Shown here piece by piece: positions 22,973 to 35,799 of a DNA stretch of 64,000 bases (position 1 is the stretch's first letter; each line of letters starts with the position of its first letter). The notes under the pieces were generated by a model. It saw only the letters and a program-made list of their open reading frames with translations, was not told the DNA's origin and searched no databases. The stretch comes from Sipunculus nudus (lineage: Eukaryota; Annelida; Sipuncula; Golfingiida; Sipunculidae), in the NCBI GenBank assembly GCA_026874595.1, contig CM049306.1:77083142-77147141 (forward strand), read 5' to 3'. Both the position numbers and the translations under genes were made by a program.

Positions 22973-23859
22973 AACCACTGGTGATTGTGACCGTATGTGT
23001 CAAAGGGTCTTTCAGAAAACGTCCAGGCACACTTGAAGCCAAGAAAAAGGCTAGAAAAACCAAGAAAATCACTATGGAAACTAAATGATGGTATATTTCA
23101 GAGAACTCATGTGAGTTTTTCCTTTCAAAGGTGTGTAAGATACGGCACCACTGGAGTGTATCCTATAAATGCCACTTAATTTTATATATCGATCGGGATT
23201 CGGTCCGGTCTAAAGTGCCATATTGATTTCAGATCTCACACCAAGACCCTTAAACGCATTGTCACTGCAATATCAAGTCACCGTGAAATACGTCTATCCA
23301 TATGTAGCAGTTGAAAATCCCCTGGATCGATGAAACCGATAGATGGTATAATTTATCATTCGATAGGATGATCATATCCCTTGTCACTGCGAAATACATT
23401 GCTTAGTCCTGTTTGTTTTAAGATGGTATACCACGAAAAAGGTTCATGCGAGAAAGTTTAACTGTCATAATGCTACAAGTTATAGTTGAATTACATGAGT
23501 AAATGGTAATATTTTCAATTAACCTTGTAATTGGGATGGATATGAACACTGAATGACGAGTTTAGAGCACCGGTATATTATTACTTTTATGCATACACAT
23601 CTTAAATATATTGATAGTATATATTATATAATTATACAAAAGCGGGAAATTATTGTTACCGAGAAAAACCCACAACACAGATTAATAACCACAATTAATC
23701 AATTCTTACACATCTTGAATATAAATTGTAATGTTTCATTACAAACCCATCCTTTTAGATTGGTATTTGAAAATCCCCGAATGGACGGTTACATGCAGTG
23801 CCATCTAGCAGCTACATCTAAGTTAAGTTGGTTTCTTACCTCGCTAGAACTGATGCCTC
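22973..23859 (-). pseudogene. inverted, deleted copy of the PAQR gene
   Basis: Two blocks on the minus strand match the PAQR gene at 6106-9147 in the same order. 23859-23738 matches exon 1 with its leader and donor region; its second codon is TAG. 23186-22973 matches the part of exon 2 from helix 5 to the GHSHQWFH motif (about 8738-8950), with a TGA and at least one frameshift. The second block opens with 'attaagtgg', the first nine bases of exon 2, and then jumps about 570 bp ahead; both break points carry 'gtgg'. It stops at 'ttcatat' where a (TA)n tract begins. Exon 1 and intron remnants show it came from genomic DNA, not from spliced RNA. Confidence 0.85.
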
Positions 23860-23977
23860 ACAAACTGATAAAACAAACTTATGGAATGTTTTTCCAATGT
23901 ACGTCAGGAATGAAGCCTCAATGAGTTGTAAAAGAACAAACACTGGCTTTGTTCTCAGCCTCCAAATCAGAACCATT

Positions 23978-23993
23978 GGGGGGGGGGGGGGGG
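23978..23993. repeat. G homopolymer
   Basis: Run of 16 G. Confidence 0.95.
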
Positions 23994-24325
23994 TGCCGGG
24001 ATGCAGCATTTTCCTGGTCAAAGAGTGCAGACACACACATACACCTTCACAAACACACACGGCTTCCCTTTACGCCGCACATTTTAACCAATCCCACAAT
24101 TCCCTAAGTGAACAACATGCACTATCCTCAAAGGCAATTTTCCCTCCTGCAAAGACAGGTTAACATCCGAACAAAAGCACATACGAACACACATGAAAGG
24201 ATTATACATTGTCTTTTTCTGTCCCAAAACCCGGCAGTCAGCACATAATCCCTACCCCTTGCAAACCAGTTTGTATACTAATTTCATCATTGTCAATAAG
24301 GCATTGTCTTACGGAGCGTTGGCGT

Positions 24326-24327
<2 letters not shown>

Positions 24328-24390
<63 letters not shown>
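24328..24390. repeat. (TA)n(GA)n microsatellite
   Basis: Compound tract with the same TA-then-GA order as at 6949-7022. Confidence 0.97.
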
Positions 24391-24394
<4 letters not shown>

Positions 24395-25117
24395 TAACAA
24401 ACTTGAGAAGTTAAAAAGAGCTCTGTTTAAGAATAAACGCATACAGTGAAATCTGATTGCGTTTGTCTCGCAATAAACTGGTCATTACCAGAATACCAAC
24501 TCCTTAAGGTTGCACAGCAATGACGACCTGGTCAGAGTTACAACATTTGTTAAGAGACGGTTGAGATAAAAAGCTACTTATAATTGATCTCGGAGCACAC
24601 AAAGCAGTCCCCATACCTGAACAAGAACTAGGATAAGTCGGTTTTATGGTGATATATTCCACTAAAGCCTAACAAACAAACATTCCTTCATCCGATTATC
24701 TTTAATGACATCTAATCCACGCGGCAATTAACAACAAATGGTACATCCTTGCGTATGGCCCAACCTTTTAATATCAATACGATATCATACCTCTTTGGAA
24801 TTATAAAACTATTGAGTGAATCTTTTCTTTGAACAAAACTAATATGACGTCAGTGATTAGGAAGTAAAAAGTTATTTAGTTTTGTATATTCCACAATCTG
24901 TCGTTCTTAGTATTAAACCTTGATACTGGGCTTTTGCAAGAGAATGTTAGACTTAATTTAGACTGGACTGCAGAAACTAACTAAATAGTACAAGTATGAT
25001 AATTATAAATTGTCTCAGTCCTTTATAACAATGCAAATTTTTTTTCTTAACTTTTTTAACGTATGATGTCAATTCTTTCGTTACGTGATCGGACGTGCAA
25101 ATAAACCAGGCCAATTT

Positions 25118-25537
25118 TTTTAAGCCCTTTACGCTAGTAATTAAAAATATAGTGCTAGAGTTTTGGTAGCTGATTATTTCTGGAGTAGCAGTTGGAAATG
25201 GAAAGTCGAACTTAACATACGAAAAAAAATCAAAAGCTGACATTTTTTGCCACTCCCTGGATCAAAAACATTGTAAATTATTGTTCGTTGACACAAAGAA
25301 AATACTCATTGATCAGTGTCGTACAAATTGAATATGGTTATATTGTGTGGTACGAAAGAGATGCTCCCCGTGCCAAATTATATTTACAGTTCCAAACTTG
25401 AGCCCTTTAGTCTAGTATTTAAGAATATATATAGTGCTAAAGGACTTCGAGTTTCGGTAGCTTATTATTTCTGGAGTAGCAGTTGGAAATAGAAAGCCGA
25501 ACTTAACATACGAAAAAAAATCGAAAGCTGGCATTCA
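25118..25537 (+). repeat. pair of direct repeats of about 130 bp
   Basis: 25118-25247 and 25399-25537 share 'tatttctggagtagcagttg' and 'aacttaacatacgaaaaaaa' with about 10% differences; 150 bp of unrelated DNA lies between them. Confidence 0.9.
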
Positions 25538-26519
25538 ATAACTACCTACAAGATATAAGCACCTGTATGGGGCCTGGACAGTTGAGAAGTAAAACGGTCG
25601 GATCTCTTCCCTAGCACCCGGCTTCGTTCTCCCGGAGTCGCCATGAGAGTGGGTTCTAGTGACCCGTCCAAAGTCGGCGGTTTTCTCTGGGTCCTGAACT
25701 TATTCATTCTGCCAAATAAGCATGCTTAAATTACAATATCTGAAACGGCAGGAGTTAGCATCAACAAATTTTATACAAATGTTGGTCACATGAGTCATGT
25801 TTGAAATTGATGTATTGGTGGCGCCACCTGCATCGACCTTTTTTGGACGGAATCATCGATCATCAGTACATTAACCCATAATATCTCAGGAACAGCAGGA
25901 GCTGGCATCGCCACATTGTATGCTTAAATCGGTCACATGTCAACTGTTTGGGATTGTGCATTGTATGGCGCCACCATCTTCGAATCACATTCACTGTTTT
26001 TTTTCAGTCTAACTCAGATATAATCCTATATCTTGCGTTTGAGTGGGATATTCGACTTTGTCCCTTATCAATCCAACAGCGCATTTAATACTAAGACACT
26101 AAAAAATGGGATGTGTGTATTTCTGTGCAGTTCTATGCTGACAATTGCGCATATAGCAATGTCGTTAGATTTCAAAAGTTCTTAAATAGACAAAGATAAT
26201 AGTTCATGCACAAACACAATTTTCAAACACCAGGACTACATGAACAAGTGAGTCGGATAACTAACGACATTTGTTATACCATATAAGGTACCATACATGA
26301 TTTTAATAACCAAAATGGCGATATTACTCCCAATGTAATATAATAAGTTTTTAAAGAACAGGGAAAAATTTAACAGTTATTTTGTAAATACAAGTTCCCC
26401 ATTAAAAAAAGATTTATTCTTCATTCTCACATCTACGTGTTGATAATGAATATATTGAAACTAGTGGATTTTCCCTTGAGGAACAAACATGTTGACTGCT
26501 AGTGATTTAATGGGTCACG

Positions 26520-27715
26520 CAATCTACATGGTTAAAACCTAAAGGTTTTTAAAAGTGGTTTAAGAGGTTTTCAGGCTGTCCAAATAGCGAAACTCTTTAA
26601 AAAAAGCCTTCAAGGGTTTTCCTTGTAAACCCTTTTCTATAAAACCTTTTCAAGGGTTCCCCTAAAAACCCCGTTTTCAAGATTTTAAAACCCTCAAGAA
26701 ACCGAAAAAGTAATATTAAAAATCTGTTAGATACTTTTTGATTTATCAAAAAACGATTTATATACCTTTATGGTATCCTAAATCCCTTTTGGAATAATTT
26801 TAGAAACCTATTCAAGGAATGAAACTTTTTTGAAAGAAGCTAGATTGACAATGGATGAAGAAAGATTCTCCGTCTCAGATCCGACATGTATATAACTGAA
26901 ATGAGTATGGAGGCCAGGTCCGCCGGTGTGTATTTCTCAGCCTTGCACCTAGGCAAGCAACTACTGACACCATTTCTTGGGTTTCAACTCGCAATAAATT
27001 CTACAATTTTTACCTATAACAATAATTGTTTACAGTTAGTCAAGTCATATTTGGTATACTCTCTGTAAAATTTAGTTGAAATTCGCTGCAAAATGAAAAA
27101 AAAGGATGCCGTTGACAAAATGGAACGCCGCCTCTGAGGTCCCTACAGACCCATCGCAATCTTGCATCTGTTGCCAGAATGATTGTGCCAGCTTCTCATA
27201 CTGTACTACCACATTGTATTATTGCATCTAGTCTATTACAACATCAAACATGATATTAACATTTAGAGGACTAAAATATATTAAACTGCCTGCTCTTACG
27301 CTCGTAATATCGAATCTGAGACGGAGAATTTTCTTCATCCACTCTAAATGTCGCTTGCCTCAAAAGCACATAGTATTGGGTTCGATTCGCGTGCACAAAA
27401 TAAATCACGTGATATTACAGCCGGTGACACTCGGGTATATCCCAAAACTCCATACTTGTGGGCGCCGCTATTGCCCTTTTGTGGCATTTAGAAAAAATAT
27501 ATATTTAGTTTCCAAAAAGGGTGTTTGTCAAAATAAAACAGGTTAAACACAGGAAGTTATGGCTTAAAACCCTTTGTGCGTCAGCGGTTAGGTTTATTCA
27601 ATAGGAAACTCAGGGTTTTGGAGAAACACCCTTATGAAAAAACCTTTACTTCTAACAGCGAACTGCTTCTTTATATTCCTTTTAATAGGGTGTTGTTCGA
27701 ATAGCCACTGCCCTA
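26520..27715. mobile_element. possible element rich in AAAACCCTT-type motifs
   Basis: Both flanks (26530-26720 and 27560-27715) carry many scattered AAACCCTT/AAGGGTTTT motifs, and inside them 26852-26886 and 27309-27341 are near-perfect inverted copies containing 'ctccgtctcagat'. The layout resembles a foldback element, but outer ends and target duplication cannot be set. Confidence 0.4.
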
Positions 27716-30259
27716 TTCCAAAAGTTATTTTTATCAACTGTAATACGTTTCCTTTTGTCTCTAAGGTCAGATTTTATATCACGTAAGTTCTTATAGTTAT
27801 TTATCGTTTCCTTTCATACAACCGCACACTGATACCTGTCAACAGTCACCCTAAATACCCTATTTAATAAACCATTTTCACTCAGGTAGGAAAATCGTAG
27901 TTCATGAATAAAAGAAGCGTCATGAAGACGCTAATGATACTTCAGCTGATGGGTCCAGGGTAATTCAAAAAAGTTTTTGCCAGGAGCGACAGATGTTTAT
28001 TCTCTTCTCGTTGTTTGCACTCGGTATCTTACCACTTATCCCAAGCGGGTAAAAAAGAGCAGGTAAATGGAACCCTATTGGTATTAAAATAAATTTAATC
28101 TCATTTTGCGTCTTATATGCGGGATTAGATCATGGAAATTGTCTTTTACCTAACAGATTAGTGAAAATGGAATCTAGGTTAGACAATATGATGTTAAGCT
28201 TGTCCGCTGGGCATTTGTGTCTCAGGTCCAAGAGGCTTTATGTATCAGTATATGGCAATATAATCGACCCCTACAAACTCTATGTCTTGGCGGATGGTAT
28301 ATGGACTCTATGTTCGTTAAATGACATAATATTATTATACTGATATAATTATTATAATTATTAACTTATGTGCATAATTGATAATTTATTTGAGAATATT
28401 AATGAAATGTTCCGCTTTGTTTTATACATGCACAGTTTAATAATTATTTAAAATGAAGTTACCAGTCAAAATGTATGATTTTAATTAATTATAGTAATTT
28501 AAGTAATTAGCATGTTCAGGTTAGCCCGGAATAGATGAGATTATTTACCGGATTTGTGATGCCTCTTTTTTGATTAAACAGTGAAAGTTGTAAGCATCCC
28601 CTCAGGTCTGGATGCTGTGTATTATTTTCTTCGGGAAAGGAATTTGCCGCTAGGCAACGGCACGAGCACTGAGGAACTAAATAAACAAATAATAGTGAAC
28701 AACCGTTTTTCCTAAATCATAATAACGGTTCAATAATAACGTAGAAGAGCATATAACTGAAATAGGGAAATATGATACTTTTATTATTGCAGATGATTGC
28801 TAAACATATTGTCTGGGCAGTATTGATTCATATACACTATTAATGACATGCTACCAGCTTTTCTTGGTAATTAAATTGCCCATAGATCATAACAAAATTC
28901 ATTGTAGGTTGGTTCTCCTACTGACTCCTGAAGAATATTTTATTCAACTTTATGTACATGTGCATTGTCCATAAAAAGCGTCTTGCTAGACTCAGAAAAT
29001 ACGAATATGTCTCTGAATGCTACCAATGCATTGGGTTTAGTATATTATTCCTATAGTTTAGAATGTTTTGTTATGGGTATCAGCCAAATGTAGAACCTAC
29101 CTTAGTTTGCCATCTTTACTACCTAGTCGCTTCACTGGGTCCAGACGCAGCGTATCTCTCATCAGGTACATTCAAATCTTAGTAACCTTAGTATACTAAT
29201 TTTTCTGTTCTTATCAAACGCCGAGTGATTTTTCCTCGCATGCATTTTCAAAGCTTGTAATGTTTGGCAATTTTCAACAGCAAACAGTTAGATGATCTGT
29301 TTTTATGAACTTTCCAGGAAAATAGGAAGTTATTACTACTCAATATTTGTCATACGACGAGAATGATTTGTATAAAATAAATTAGGATGTGAGAAATAGC
29401 ATATTGTAACAAAATATACAGTCACTTAATGGTACTCATATCTGGTATATACATTCAAAAAGAAAAAAAAAATGTCTAACCAATAAACATCTTAGAGTTA
29501 AAACTGCTGTTAGTATAAGAATAGGATATAAGCGAGTCATGTGTTAAGATCAGGTTTGAACACAAAACACACTATTAAATAACAGCTCAAGAAGTGGGTA
29601 TGGAACGTAAAGAAGCGCCATGTTGACATTTTGCGATTTGTTGTGGTGAATTATTATGTTACACAAGGGGACGGGGCTTCCTAGCTGACTGTTAATGAAC
29701 GCCTATAGAGAAAACTTCGATTTAACAAAAACAGTGGTAGCGATGTCAAATTTTTGTCCCGAGATGCAGAGGCATTGTGTTTTAGTATGAATGTTATTGG
29801 TAAACAGACCCTTAGGACATAAGTATTTTTGCATTCCCTTATGGTTTATTGTCTTGGTCTCTCTTGGATATCATGTGGATATCTTTAACATGATATTTTA
29901 ATTATCAATAGTTCTCAAGACCATGATTATACTGGTGTGTCCTAATTCAGATACAATATGCCTTCACTCTCTACCTTATGCCGATGTACAAATGTGTGCT
30001 TTGTTGATCATGAAATACATGTATTCATACTTTTAAAGATCGGTTATTGCTAAAACATGCAGTTGACAAATACTGCTGCACATTTTTCTTATTATTTGTA
30101 GGCAAAATAAACATTAATCACTTAGTACTTGTAAATTAAAAGCGAATTTATCAATTAAAAATCATTTTTTATCATTGTTGCTCAGATACCTATACCTGAA
30201 ACCAAGAAATAATCTCCCTCTCGTGCAGTGTTCGACAGCTGGTTTACCAATGGCCACCT
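27716..30259. other. intergenic, no gene seen
   Basis: AT-rich DNA without recognisable exons or repeats; it is the 3' side of the first GT15 gene. Confidence 0.5.
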
Positions 30260-31315
30260 CTAAGATGGTGGGTCGGTCTTGTTTAATAAACCATACGTTT
30301 TTTTGTATTCCTTATATTTAAGGTGTTCATATCGAATATCTTCAATATGATGGATTTTATTTTCAGGAACAAACAATTTTACCGCCACGGTTTTGATAGG
30401 AGCGTCGCCCCATCTATAAAAGAAGATTCCTCCAGCCTTGTCTATAGCTTCTATATAATCCTGATATTTTTGAGATTTCCATACACTGATTTTGCTGATT
30501 TCGAAGTTGTTGTAATACATTTTCAGCCAGTGTCTTTTGTCATAAAAATCAGAACTTAAACGAAGCTGCATATGTTTTTCTACCGTATCATTAAGGCCAA
30601 AAGTACATTTAGGATTATCAGCAGTAATCTGGTGGTACCCATAAAGATAATCATGGGTTTTCATGTAGGTAAACACATCATATTTTATTGGCGCAAGTAT
30701 ACGAGAATCGTCGTCAAGACGCCAGTAGTATTCCAGCTGTTCAATCCATGGAAACTCAAACACAGTTTTTGCATGAAAGCGACACATGTGTTTGTACCCG
30801 TCGTATGCTCGACACAATGGTTCCGGCCATTCTTCACGTGGAGGTAAAAATTCTGGTAAGTGAAATTCTGTTGGTATGAAAAACAAGTTTGCTTTTGATA
30901 GACGTCTTAAAGAGCGGATGAGATAAGTAAAATTATAATCTGTATAAAATAGAACGACTGGATAATGGAACCGATCGAGAAAGCACTGATCTAAATCTGA
31001 AAGTATCTTGCGAAGTTTCCCTATCCGCCCCTGGTGGGTCAACATATAAATGACTGACTTAGGTGTGTCCATTGTCCAGTTACCAAAGAGGTCTTCCAGC
31101 CTTCCAGTGTCATTTACTGGTATTGCAGTCGTCACTTGTTCCAATTGCAATTGTAAACTTGAAAATTGGGAATATTTCCTTTCGTCATTGGTGGCATGCA
31201 GAAAGAGCGTGTATGCCATTTTCTTGTTCAGGTATAAATATGATTTCCAGATAAATCCGGTTGTCAGAATCCCAACGATGACGAATAGCTTCTTTGAGAG
31301 GGTGAGAAGTGCCAT
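30260..31315 (-). CDS. GT15-family (Kre2/Mnt1/Ktr-like) glycosyltransferase, copy 1
   Basis: Type II Golgi-type membrane enzyme of 351 residues: short cytoplasmic start, one membrane helix at about 9-30, a stem, then a catalytic domain. The domain matches family GT15, known in fungi as alpha-1,2-mannosyltransferases using GDP-mannose. Signatures: a KHMCRF stretch near 175-180, YYWRLDDDS at 196-204 (fungal members have YWRVEP there), YNNFEI at 268-273 whose Glu272 aligns with the glutamate proposed as nucleophile in yeast Kre2, and GGIFFYRWGDAPI at 295-307, followed by IHHIEDIRYEH. N-glycosylation sequons occur at NDT, NWT and NFT. The whole coding region is one exon; a good acceptor (ttttttcatcag, AG at 31321-31320) lies just before the ATG, suggesting a 5' leader intron. 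Acceptor and donor sugars in an animal are unknown. Confidence 0.92.
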   Translation of the reverse strand: MALLTLSKKLFVIVGILTTGFIWKSYLYLNKKMAYTLFLHATNDERKYSQFSSLQLQLEQVTTAIPVNDTGRLEDLFGNWTMDTPKSVIYMLTHQGRIGKLRKILSDLDQCFLDRFHYPVVLFYTDYNFTYLIRSLRRLSKANLFFIPTEFHLPEFLPPREEWPEPLCRAYDGYKHMCRFHAKTVFEFPWIEQLEYYWRLDDDSRILAPIKYDVFTYMKTHDYLYGYHQITADNPKCTFGLNDTVEKHMQLRLSSDFYDKRHWLKMYYNNFEISKISVWKSQKYQDYIEAIDKAGGIFFYRWGDAPIKTVAVKLFVPENKIHHIEDIRYEHLKYKEYKKTYGLLNKTDPPS

Positions 31316-31321
31316 ATCTCT

Positions 31322-31818
31322 GATGAAAAAATACTGATCTTATTAAAAGGTGATTATTTTCCTTTTTATAAGAACTTATCCCTCTTTAGAAAATATAACA
31401 TACCTGATGTATTCTTTACTGTTATGTTGAACTCATCCAGTATAACTAGCGGTGTGATCACTTCACCCTAAATAGCTGCCATAACACTATATAGGTGCAA
31501 CAGTTCTTAAGGATCTCTCCTACCTGTATTTCAAGAAAGAATGAACCCGCCTCTGTATCACGTGATTCAACGTACGTTTTATATGTCTTCTATTTCAACA
31601 GTGCTCGCCACAAAAGATGTGGTTTATGTTTCCGGCAACCATCTTTGTCAAGGTTTGGTATGGTTTTTAGAGCCACAAATCATTTTTATGGCATTTTAAT
31701 ATTTCTCAGTAGGTGCTACAGATAATAATGATTTGAGAATTATGCGCCTGAATTGGCTGCAGGACTCCGTAATGACACTTGAGCCAGTTCTGCTTCATAC
31801 AATAAACGATGGCCGATC
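31322..31818. other. upstream region of GT15 copy 1
   Basis: About 500 bases with no exon recognised; a leader exon is expected here or further right but I cannot place it. Confidence 0.4.
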
Positions 31819-33867
31819 GTATCCAGTGTTAAGTACGTAGCACCTTAAAAGCTGCTGCTTTGTTATTTTCACGATTTGTTAAAGATATGACTAAAAGTTT
31901 TTTAAAAATACCGACGCTTTTCTAAATTCACATGGACAAGAACGGCGACCGGTACTGCTTTGTTGTTTTCCATGATTGTTAAACGATATCACTGACGGTT
32001 CGTAAAAAAAATACCGACGCTAATCTCTATTTACATGGTCGTACACGGCCAGTCATACTCCTTTGTTATTTTCAGAATTGTTTATTGATATAAGTGAAGG
32101 AATATCAAAGATACCAGCGTTCCTCTCCATTCACATAGTGCAACACGGCCAGACGGCCCACGCCCACCAAGACCTAATTAGGTCACGCTCAAAAGCAGTA
32201 CGCCCATTCAGACCCCGCTCATTAAGACCGTAATCGTAATGACCCCTAACTGTACCGTATTACCCCTAACATTTCAAAAAGCATTATATACAATTAATAG
32301 GAAAACTTCGACCCCCGACAACAATACTCGTTAAAAAAATACCATTGTAATGTTTGATCTCTATAGTTATACACGTGTTTTCAAGAGATGACACTTAAGT
32401 TATTATCACAAAATCCTCAGAGACTTTGATCTTATAACAAATCAATAAAAAACGAAACCTCAAAATATATCTTCATTATTATCTACAGTGTGGTCGCTTC
32501 TGCATCTCATCTTTGTGTTAATTCGGCGAAACATTAGTATGAATAAGACATTTACAACCATTTATTTTTTAGTACATTCTGACACATTGGAATTTAAAAC
32601 AAACGTGAGTCACAGTGTGTAAAAACTCGACGAGGTAAAATATGATACAAACAACCATTTAAAAAAAACGAGGGCAACTTCAGACTCAAATAAGTTCGCC
32701 ATTTGAATAATAATTGACACTTAGAAGCAAAAGGGGTAATACAAAAAATAACAATAATCCTGTTCCATTATATGCTGCATAATAACAGGTTATTATTTAC
32801 TATTACGTTTAAAAGTGGAAGCCTAAGTTTTGGATTCTTGATACAGTATCCAGTGTTAAGTACGTAGCACCTTAAAAGCTGCTGCTTTGTTATTTTCACG
32901 ATTTGTTAAAGATATGACTAAAAGTTTTTTAAAAATACCGACGCTTTTCTAAATTCACATGGACAAGCACGGCGACCGGTACTGCTTTGTTGTTTTCCAT
33001 GATTGTTAAACGATATCACTGACGGTTCGTAAAAAAAATACCGACGCTAATCTCTATTTACATGGTCGTACACGGCCAGTCATACTCCTTTGTTATTTTC
33101 AGAATTGTTTATTGATATAAGTGAAGGAATATCAAAGATACCAGCGTTCCTCTCGATTCACATAGTGCAACACGGCCAGACGGCCCACGCCCATCAAGAC
33201 CTAATTAGGTCACGCTCAAAAGCAGTACGCCCATTCAGACCCCGCTCATTAAGACCGTAATCGTAATGACCCCTAACTGTACCGTATTTCCCCTAACATT
33301 TCAAAAAGCATTATATACAATTAATAGGAAAACTTCGACCCCCGACAACAATACTCGTTAAAAAAATACCATTGTAATGTTTGATCTCTATAGTTATACA
33401 CGTGTTTTCAAGAGATGACACTTAAGTTATTATCACAAAATCCTCAGAGACGTTGATCTTATAACAAATCAATAAAAAACGAAACCTCAAAATATATCTT
33501 CATTATTATCTACAGTAATGTCGCTTCTGCATCTCATCTTTGTGTAAGTTCGGCGAAACATTAGTATGGAAAAGACATTTACAACCGTTTATTTTTTTAG
33601 TACATTCTGACACATTGGAATTTAAAACAAACGTGAGTCACAGTGTGTAAAACTCGACGAGGTAAAATATGATACAAACAACCATTTAAAAAAAAGAGAG
33701 CAACTTTAAAATTAAATAAGTTCGCAATTTGAATAATAATTGACACTTAGAAGCAAAAGGGGTAATACAGAAAATAATAATCCTGTTCCATTATATGCTG
33801 CATAATAAAAGGTTATTATTTACTATTACGTTTAAAAGTGGAAGCCTAAGTTTTGGATTCTTGATAC
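31819..33867 (+). repeat. 1.03-kb tandem duplication, two copies
   Basis: 31819-32845 and 32846-33867 are nearly identical (period 1027), differing by scattered single bases and short indels. Each copy itself begins with three diverged units of about 100 bp (starting 31855, 31955 and 32058) that share 'tttgtt.ttttc..gattgtt' and 'taccgacgct'. No open frame is kept. A recent duplication lying between the two GT15 genes. Confidence 0.97.
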
Positions 33868-34340
33868 ATTCTTCTTCCGCCTAAGGGTCAATTTTAGCTT
33901 TTATTTGTATATGGTGAGCCCAATTTCAGAATAAATCGCCCTCTCCCGAAAATACAACTTTTGACATGTGAACAATTGTACTGAAAGCACATGCAGTCTT
34001 TTTAAACGGTTCACATAGAAAGTTGCCAATCATTTATTTTACCGATGAACCGTGAGGACACTACTCCCTATATGTTACGAAGCTTAACTATTAAGATTAA
34101 CTAATAAACTAGGAGATTCAGTTCTTTCTGCATGTTATCAGACGATTGTCACTGCTTCGTGGTTTTGTTTGGTCTGTTATTCACTGCGCCTATCAATATA
34201 TTTCAGTGTTTCGCCATATAAATATTCTACATTATTTTTAAAAGATATATTTACGCCACTTTTGGTCTGGATCAAATACATGGCATCACCAATTTACAGC
34301 AGCTGCTAGGGACATGAAAAAGCGCTGCCTTAGAAACATA
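33868..34340. other. intergenic, nothing recognised
   Basis: Single-copy DNA between the tandem duplication and the Tigger-like relic. Confidence 0.5.
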
Positions 34341-35597
34341 CATTGAAACCTCGTTGTGTCGAACTCGGTTAAGTCGAATTCCCGCTTGTGTCGAAGTCGA
34401 AAGAGAAGTCCCTGCAAAAGACAGTTAAAACCATACTAGTTTAACTACTTTTGTGTCGAACTCAGAAGGGTCGAAAAACCTGATGTGTCGAAGTGTGTTG
34501 TTGGTCCCCAGCTAATATTTCTATGGCTTAACTCGAATTTAGGTCGCATGAATGTTTGGAAAACAGTTGTGCACGGTCCGTCAATCGTAATTGGGCTGTG
34601 ATGACCAGTTATACCGGTAATTAATTAATACCAACAAGGCTCCTACTCATTCTTATCGAATCGAGGTCATGTCACATTAATGTTTGGATAACATTTGTAC
34701 ACGGTACATCAATCATTCAGGCCTACGGCCGTGATGATCAGTTCCATAATTAATACCGGCAAGGATCTTACTCATTAAACCCAATGGTTTACACACCTGG
34801 TCCGTTGTTTACGTGTTTTTAGCAAATTAGGAAAATGAAATCTATATCAGATTGACTCTTATTTACCATAGAGTACGTTATTCTGTGTTACTGCTTTACT
34901 TTTATATTGTTTGTATCTTGTTTGCTATGGCTTGTTCGCGGCCTGGAAAGCGCAAGCTTGATGTTAAGTCCATTGAGCAGAAGTGCAAAACACTCATTGG
35001 CTCGAGGTTGAACGTGCTGACAAGACCAACACACCAATGGTAAAAGACTTCAACATTCCCGCCAGTTCGCTGAGTACATGGATAAAAAAAACTGAGAAGA
35101 TCAAGGCGGCCTATGCTGACCACAAGCTGCGGAAGCTTCTACAGTCGTCAGAGAGCGCTGATGACTCCTTCAGATTCGTGTCGGGAATTCAAAGCTTTGT
35201 TACTGACTTGGAGCGTTCTCGTTATCAGCAAGGGACTTTTATTGCCTTTTTAGGAATATCTGTGTTGGACCGAAACTTATCTGAACCATATGATGATTTG
35301 TGTGGTTTTATACATGTATGTGCTCTTATATCATTTTCTTGATTTACCTCATCATATTTTGGTGGTGCTTTTTTATAATTAATAAATATTTTTTTTTATA
35401 AAAGTTGTGTTTATCTTTCAGGAAAAACATTTGTGATAATTATAAAATATATAAGCCCTATATACATGTTCAGTATTTATCGATAATAATCAAGGCCGAA
35501 GATGGTTGGATATAATAAACATCGGTTGTCTCGAACTCCGCTTGTGTCGAAGTTAATTCTTTAGTCCCTTCGACTTCGACACAGCGAGGTTTCACTG
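34341..35597 (+). mobile_element. pogo/Tigger-like DNA transposon relic
   Basis: Left end 'cattgaaacctcgttgtgtc' is matched by the reverse complement of the right end 'gacacagcgaggtttcactg', and TA precedes the left end as expected for a pogo/Tigger target; the right flank reads CA. Subterminal 'tgtcgaactc' and 'gtgtcgaag' motifs recur. At 1.26 kb it is about half the usual length, and the only protein remnant is the DNA-binding half. Confidence 0.8.
34927..35342 (+). pseudogene. Tigger-like transposase, N-terminal part only
   Basis: Reads MACSRPGKRKLD..IEQKCKTLI in one frame, then after a one-base shift near 34995-35010 continues EVERADKTN..VKDFNIPASSLSTWIKKTEKI, the CENP-B/Tigger helix-turn-helix. 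Downstream residues to the TGA at 35340 show no DDE catalytic core, so most of the transposase has been lost by internal deletion. Dead as a transposase; a DNA-binding remnant is conceivable but unsupported. Confidence 0.75.
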
Positions 35598-35799
35598 CAA
35601 CTATAAATATTCTGTGTGAACGTCTTGATTTATTCTAAACTTAAGTAAACCCATTGAATACTATAACTTTATTTAGAGGACCATTCTCGACTTGCAGTGA
35701 ATATCAAACATACCTATAGAAGGTGTCTTATTCTATATAATTACTCTAGAAAACTATGAATCTGACATATTTGCTGTGACTATGCAACTTGTATGTTAA

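Larger units (their letters stand above)
23994..26520. other. intergenic, no gene seen
   Basis: Only the microsatellite at 24328 and the direct repeat pair at 25118/25399 stand out. Confidence 0.55.

Noticed and set aside
27372-27392. 'gggttcgattcgcg' resembling a tRNA B box
   Set aside because: T-stem does not close and no A box is found at the right distance.
30572-30847. Plus-strand frames over both GT15 genes (also at 37036-37290)
   Set aside because: Antisense shadows; they resemble each other only because the GT15 genes are paralogues.
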